Notes under the pieces: model-generated | What the model was told of the DNA's origin: nothing | Database searches by the model: none | Seen by the model: only the letters and a program-made list of their open reading frames with translations | In this document: positions 58,832 to 64,000 of the stretch, piece by piece | Layout: each line of letters opens with the position of its first letter | Position numbering within the stretch: the stretch's first letter is position 1 | Translations under genes and position numbers: made by a program | From: Heterohyrax brucei | Lineage: Eukaryota; Chordata; Mammalia; Hyracoidea; Procaviidae | DNA: 64,000 nt | NCBI GenBank assembly: GCA_028571685.1 | Contig: CM053141.1 | Location: forward strand, 133,638,833-133,702,832 | Direction: 5' to 3'

Positions 58832-59728
58832 TGTCATGGATTGAATTGTGTTTCCAAAAAAACCTGTGTGGTGGTTTGGCTGGGCCATGGTTCTTGGTAT
58901 TGCATGATGTTCCCCCATGTTGTAAATCGTGGCTTCTACTACGTTAATGAGGAAGGATGAGTGGCAGCTGTGTTTGTAGGGCAAGACTCAAGGTGTAAGA
59001 TTGTTTTGTGTCTTGAGGCAGAAGATAGCAGAAAGATTGTGGACTTCATACCATCAAGAAAGCAACACCAGGAGCAGAGCATGTCCTTCAGACTATAGGT
59101 TCCTGTGGTGAGATGCTGTCAGACCATATTAAGACTGATATTGTTGAAATGAGGAAGGGCGCTGTAAAAATTGGAGGTATTAAGGAAAGCCCCAGGAAAC
59201 AACTTAATAGCAGAAAATACCGTAGAATAATCTCACCCTAGTCTTACAAAACACTGTCACAAGACAAGCCTGGGGGCAACCTTGCAAGTGACAGCCTGCA
59301 AGTGACCCCTAGACCTTGACCACATTTTACAACTAATAGGCGTTAACCAATCAATGTAAAGGTCAGTTCACCCTCCCTGCTTTGCAATCTCACGACTTAA
59401 ATACTGGGCTCTGAGGAAACTCGTCATCGCCCCCTGCTCTGTGTAGCTTGGGGTGCGTCCCTGGTGCACCAGTATTTTTCCTATTGGTTATATTTTTTTA
59501 ATAAAATTTAACCTTTAAAGTAACAGTGTCGCATCTTGAAAATTGCGGACCCTAACAATATGATACATGAAACTTCCTCCATAGCCAACAAAGAGGGAAA
59601 GCCTTCCCGTGGAGCACATACCCTGAATTGCACTTGTAGCCTGCTGGACTGTGTAAGAATAAACCTTTCTTTGTTAAAGCCATCCACTCCTTGTATTTCT
59701 GTGAGGGCAGTTCCAGATCACTAAGACA
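58832..59728 (+). mobile_element. MaLR-type LTR split by a solo LTR
   Basis: TGTCATGGATTGAATTGTG to CACTAAGACA. The middle (59142-59557) is another LTR. Confidence 0.85.
59142..59557 (+). mobile_element. Solo LTR, gammaretrovirus-like (class I), copy 1
   Basis: 416 bp with TGTTGAAATGAGG start and CCTAACA end, flanked by ATAT on both sides (4 bp, as in class I elements). It contains TACTTAAATACTGGGC-type TATA-like and TTTAATAAAATTT polyadenylation-like motifs. Confidence 0.85.
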
Positions 59729-59739
59729 CTCACCTTCAA

Positions 59740-60255
59740 ATAACATCCCAAATCCAGCACTTTCTGTCACCACCAGTGCTCCCACTGCTCCAAACCATCA
59801 CTGCCTTTCACCTTGGTCCTACAACAGTCTCTCACCTCAACAGTCTCTCACCTGGTCTCTCTGCATCCATTTTTCTTCTTAGGATTCTTTTCCCACACAG
59901 CCACCAGAAGCACCCTGCTACAGTTTCAGCCAAATCATAGCACTCATCTGTCTTAAAATCTTCCAATAACTCCCCACCTCATTCCCCGTAAAAGCCAAAA
60001 TATCCGCCACAAGTCCCCATAGTCTAGCATGGTCCCTCATCTCTGCCTTTACCTCTGTGAATCTCTCCCACTCCTGCTGCCCACCCTTATTCCAACCCCA
60101 TCCTACTGGCTTCCTAGTTGTTCCTCAGCCACACCAGACATGTTGCCACTTTAGGACCTTTACTAAAATGCTCTTACCTTGGGTAGCTGTCTGCATAGAT
60201 GGCTCCCTCACCATTTTAGATCTTGGCTCAGATATCCTTTTTAATTAGTCCTGTT
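59740..60255. repeat. L2-like ancient LINE remnant
   Basis: A diverged match to the well-known pattern CAGCCACCAGAAGCACCC, TCAGCCACACCAGACATGTT, ACTTTAGGACCTTTACTAAAA and CTCAGATATCC. The strand is not assigned. Confidence 0.5.
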
Positions 60256-61169
60256 TCAACAGGGTTCAATCACAGAATTAGAATTACCCTCAATTAGATG
60301 GATAAATAAACAGCCTGATAGGTACACAGACAGATTTGTTAAAGGGATCTGACTTCATGCAATCATGGGAACTGGTTGAATAGTCTCTGTAAGACTATTT
60401 TATGTATATCTCATGCTGGAACTTGAAGTCCACAGGTCAGAGAGCAGAAAGGAAAAGTGGATGTAAAGGTGGAAAGAAAAAGGACAAGCAGGAACCCTCC
60501 AGAACACACTAGAACCCCTGTCAGTTCCCAATGCCTCCAGCCTTGATGATGTAGACATCCTGCAGGAGACGCTGACACCCTTTTTCTTGGAGCTCTACAT
60601 AGACCTTCAGAAGCTGAAGAAGAATCCAGGGGATAGAGCAATGGTTGCAGGCTTGCCTATTGCCTCATATTAATGATGGAGTCAGCAGACAAGCTACAAT
60701 GGGCCTGAGCTATAATAATAATATCTACCCTGCCCTGATATTCCAAGCATTAAAAAACCAAATGAATCCTGTTTTACATCCTACCTCCAAACAATACACA
60801 AAAAACATACAGAGGAGGGAGACAGTCTATCCAGGTTACACACTACAAAGTCGCCAAACTCTCCATCGTCAGTCTAACATCACAACCTCTGTTCCCGCAC
60901 TCACTATCCTTCCCCCAGTGTTGTCTCCACAGCACCAACATTCTATATATTTTAGTTATTGACTTGGTTTACTGTCAGTACCCTCTCTCATGAATTTAAA
61001 TGTGGGCTTCAGGAACACAGTGATTTTTATGTTTGTCCAGGGCTCTGTGTCTACTGCTCAGAGAGTACATGGTGTTTAGAAGACCTTCTGTAAGTATTTG
61101 AAAAGACAAATTACCTAAGCATTCTGGTGAACATTTTTAATAGATCTGTAGTTATGATTTTTTGTTTAT
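60256..61169. other. No gene or recognised repeat
   Basis: Some repeat-like phrasing (60490-60660), but no family recognised. The 105-codon frame at 60645-60962 has no domain or homologue that I can see. Confidence 0.4.
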
Positions 61170-61345
61170 CTTCTTTTTGCCTGCCTACTGTCATCCAGTC
61201 CACTCCAACTGGGACCCTAACTGACAGAGTAGACAGACAGAATACAGGACCGAGTAGAACTGCCCTATAGGGTTTCCAAGGAGCAGCTGGCAGATTCAAA
61301 CTGCTGATCTTCTGGTTATCAGATGAGCTCTTAACCACTGTACAT
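61170..61345 (-). mobile_element. AfroSINE
   Basis: Reverse copy with GGGTTTCCAAGGAGCAGC and head TCTTAACCACTGTACATCCAGG. Confidence 0.8.
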
Positions 61346-61400
61346 CCAGGGCTTGTTTTTTACTACCAAAAAAAATTACAAAGAGATTTTCTAACAAGAG

Positions 61401-62338
61401 TATCATGGATTGAATTTTGTCACCCCAAAAATATTTATAGAAATTGGGTTAGGTTGTTATTGTTTGATTGCCCTCCATTTTGTGATTTTCTTGTGATGTA
61501 TGTTAAAGAGAATTAGGGCGGGACATAAATCTCTTCTGAATTCACCCCCTTTCTCCATTGTAAAGGGATTTTCCCCAGAGTGTGGTTTATACTATCTTTT
61601 ATCTTACAAGAAATAAAGGGAAAGGGAAGCAAGCAGAGAGCTGGGATTTTCACCTAATCAAGAAAGCAGCACCAGGAGCGTAGAGCGCATCTTTCAGACC
61701 TAACTTTCCTGTGCCAAGATGCTCCCTGCACAAAGAAAGACTGATGCAACACAAGGACCTCCCTCCGGAGCCAACAAAGAGGGAAAGCCTTCCCCTGGAG
61801 CAGACACCCAGAATTAGCACTTGTAGCCTGCTGGACTGTGTACAGATAAACTTTTCCTTGCTAAAGCAGTCCACTCGTGGTACTGGTATTGTTGAAATGA
61901 GGAAGGGCGCGGTAAAAATTGGAGGTATTAAAGAAAGCCCCAAGAAACAACTTAATAGCAGAAAATACCATAGAATAATCTCACCTTTGTCACAAAACAC
62001 TGTCACAAGACAAGCCTGGGGGCAACCTTGCAAGTGACAGCCTGCAAGTGACCCCTAGACCTTGACCACATCTTACAACTAATAGGAGTTAACCAATCAA
62101 TGTAAAGGTCAGTTCACCCTCCCTGCTTTGCAATCTCACGACTTAAATACTGGGCGCTGAGGAAACTCGTCATCGCCCCCTGCTCTGTGTAGCTTGGGGT
62201 GCGTCCCTGGTGCGCCACTATTTTTCCTATTGGGCATATTTTTTAATAAAATTTAAACTTTAAAGTGACAGTGTCGCATCTTGAAAATCGCGGACCCCAG
62301 CAGTATTTCTGTCTGAGCAGTACCAGGTGACTAAAACA
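61401..62338 (+). mobile_element. MaLR-type LTR split by a solo LTR, perfect duplication
   Basis: TATCATGGATTGAATTTTG to GACTAAAACA, flanked by AAGAG at 61396-61400 and 62339-62343. Confidence 0.9.
61890..62302 (+). mobile_element. Solo LTR, gammaretrovirus-like (class I), copy 2
   Basis: 413 bp, nearly the same as the LTR at 59142, flanked by GTAT on both sides (61886-61889 and 62303-62306). Confidence 0.9.
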
Positions 62339-63479
62339 AAGAGCAAGTGAGAATTAGAGGTGTAGGCAATGAATTCACATCCCATGAAATAGTGAGTCAG
62401 TTAAAGAACTAATGGGTTATAACTCATTCCCATTCCCTACCCCTTAGAAACAGGAAATAAGATTATAGAAAACAGTGTAGGAGTAATAGGATGTTTTGTA
62501 GCACCTTTCAGTACCCTGTTAGGGAGGATGTAGCACAGTGAAGACTTGGTTAATGTAAAAAGTAACATTTATTTAAGTTAGGTACTTGATAAATATATTC
62601 GGCTGCTACTGATAACTACCTTTTAACACTCTTGTCTTCCATTTTTTTTCAACATATATACACAAGGAGTGGAGACATGTGCTCAAATAGGATAACGATA
62701 GATTAGTGTTCCATTTTCTTCTACACAATGTTCAACCCTTTCCAAAAAAAAATTCCTCCATAACCCCAACAGTAGCGTGAATTGCTCCTCTTTATAGAAC
62801 TTTTTTATATTGACTGACCTGTAACACAATTTATCCCCTTATAAATTTTCATATATGTGTCCTACATGCCCACTGTGATGAGGTCCCTATACAAACAAAC
62901 AGGACACACAAATTGGGATAACAAGAACTTGTTACACAGTTTGGGCAGTTATAGGTGAACCACAAGAGATATTCTAGGAATTTGGGTCTATCTAAGTAGA
63001 ACTGTTACATCCTAGATGCAAAGAGAGGACATGTTATCTAGACCTGGAAGGACAGAAGATTGTAGAGACCGGGCCTCCTGTAACAGCTGGTCCAAGGTTA
63101 CATTCCAGGCAGTTCACTACAGTCATAAATACTTGTATCTCACTGTCCTCCATCTCCCTAATTTTCTGCCATGATTTCGTATTGGCTGATCTCAAACAGT
63201 AACCAGAAACCACTGGAACTCCTTGATGGAATCCCTACCAGTCAGCCTCCTGGAGCAAGCAGCAGATTGAAGAGTGTGGAATGACCCTGAAATGGCATAT
63301 AGAAGTTATCCACACAGTCGTTGGAAGCAAGGACTGGATCTTCTACTCCTCTTTTTATCCTCTAGACCACCTTTCCCCATTTAATTGTGTATACATATAT
63401 ATTGTATGTATATAATACATGCCTGCAGGTTTGCTAATCTTTCAAAACAAGAATGTGAGGTAGATCTCAGTCACATCTG
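62339..63479. other. No gene or recognised repeat
   Basis: Holds a short ATGTGTATAC-type microsatellite near 63390-63420. The stretch 62870-63360 looks LTR-like in composition but is not assigned. Confidence 0.4.
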
Positions 63480-63488
63480 TGGAAGACA

Positions 63489-64000
63489 TCATATGAGTTC
63501 TGACAATTGTATTTGCAAACTCACCCTAGAAAACGTGCTACATACCTCATTGCTGAATATCACTGCAATCACCTTCAAAGTACACCCCCGGGGAGATACC
63601 CACCAGTGCCGACCCCTAGTCTGTGTTTCAAAGCAATTTTGGAATTCCTTTTCGGAAATGGCCAGCAGAGACGTTGTCATATTACCCTTGATGTCCTGAA
63701 TGTCATAAAAACATCTTTCCTTTCAACACTTCTTTTATCTTTGGGTAAAGAAAAAAGTCACTGGAGGCCAGAGCAGGTGAGCAGGGTTGGTGTTCCAATA
63801 AAGTTACACATTTACTGGCTAAAATTTCCCTCACAGACAGTGCCGTGTAAGCTGGTACGTTGTTGTGATACAAGAGCCTTGAGTTGTTGGCAAAAGTTCA
63901 GGTCATTTTGTGTTTGCCTTTTCAGCACTTCCAAATAGTAAACTTGGTTAACTGTTTGTCCAGTTGGTACAAATTCATAATGAACTATCCCACTAATATC
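63489..64000 (-). pseudogene. Mariner-type transposase remnant, running off the window
   Basis: Reverse-strand reading gives QTVNQVYYLEVLKR near 63940-63980 and SDFFLYPKIK near 63740-63770, which includes the last catalytic aspartate. The frame 63489-63680 then gives TTSLLAISEKEFQNCFE. These are hallmark stretches of Tc1/mariner transposases, the enzymes that cut and paste the element at TA sites. Stops and frame changes separate them, so the copy is dead. Its N-terminus lies beyond 64000. Confidence 0.8.

Noticed and set aside
63507..63938. 143-codon plus-strand frame
   Set aside because: It is antisense to the mariner transposase remnant.
1..64000. Host protein-coding exons
   Set aside because: No frame outside the transposable elements shows exon-like conservation signals, splice sites in order or a recognisable protein domain. 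Short exons cannot be fully excluded by eye.

Overview
The window is mammalian genomic DNA made almost entirely of layered transposable elements, and I find no cellular gene in it. It carries many tRNA-derived SINEs of the Afrotheria type, with RTE-type LINEs whose 3' tails match the SINE tails, lineage-type L1s about 6.9 kb long, and MaLR-type LTRs. Together these point to an afrotherian, most probably an elephant. The species call is inference from repeat families.

The standout is a complete betaretrovirus-like (class II) endogenous provirus on the minus strand at 400-7526, inserted into an L1 with a 6-bp target duplication. Its two 264-bp LTRs look identical base for base. It keeps a tRNA-Lys-like primer site, an open gag (585 aa), a dUTPase-protease-G-patch pro frame and a full RT-RNase H-integrase pol frame. 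Each gene junction has a -1 frameshift signal made of a slippery heptamer followed by a strong hairpin. Only env is broken: most of the surface subunit is missing, the frame shifts, and two stops interrupt the transmembrane part. Gag, Pro-dUTPase and Pol would act together as one Gag-Pro-Pol series. The element therefore looks like a young insertion with a preserved core and a dead envelope.

Layout after the provirus: 7533-10115 rest of the host L1; 10.1-16.3 kb SINEs, a MaLR nested in an inverted MaLR, a 100-base inverted repeat at 11197-11296 and a truncated L1; 16.6-24.6 kb RTE pieces around a near full-length minus-strand L1 (16962-24403); 24.6-28.9 kb RTE, L1 tail, MIR and SINEs; 28885-43343 one old minus-strand L1 split by six later insertions; 43.4-49.6 kb RTE fragments, an MLT-like LTR and a nearly complete RTE (46462-49600); 49.9-52.2 kb truncated L1 with a MaLR; 52.5-55.8 kb MER5A, and a MIR split by a minus-strand RTE; 56.5-62.3 kb a cluster of MaLR LTRs, two of which each contain a solo LTR of one gammaretrovirus-like family; 62.3-64 kb ending in a decayed mariner transposase.

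Only the provirus has reading frames long enough and motif-rich enough to be called genes. The remaining short open frames are remnants of L1, RTE and mariner proteins or chance frames. Repeat borders are estimated by eye and may be off by tens of bases, except where target duplications fix them.
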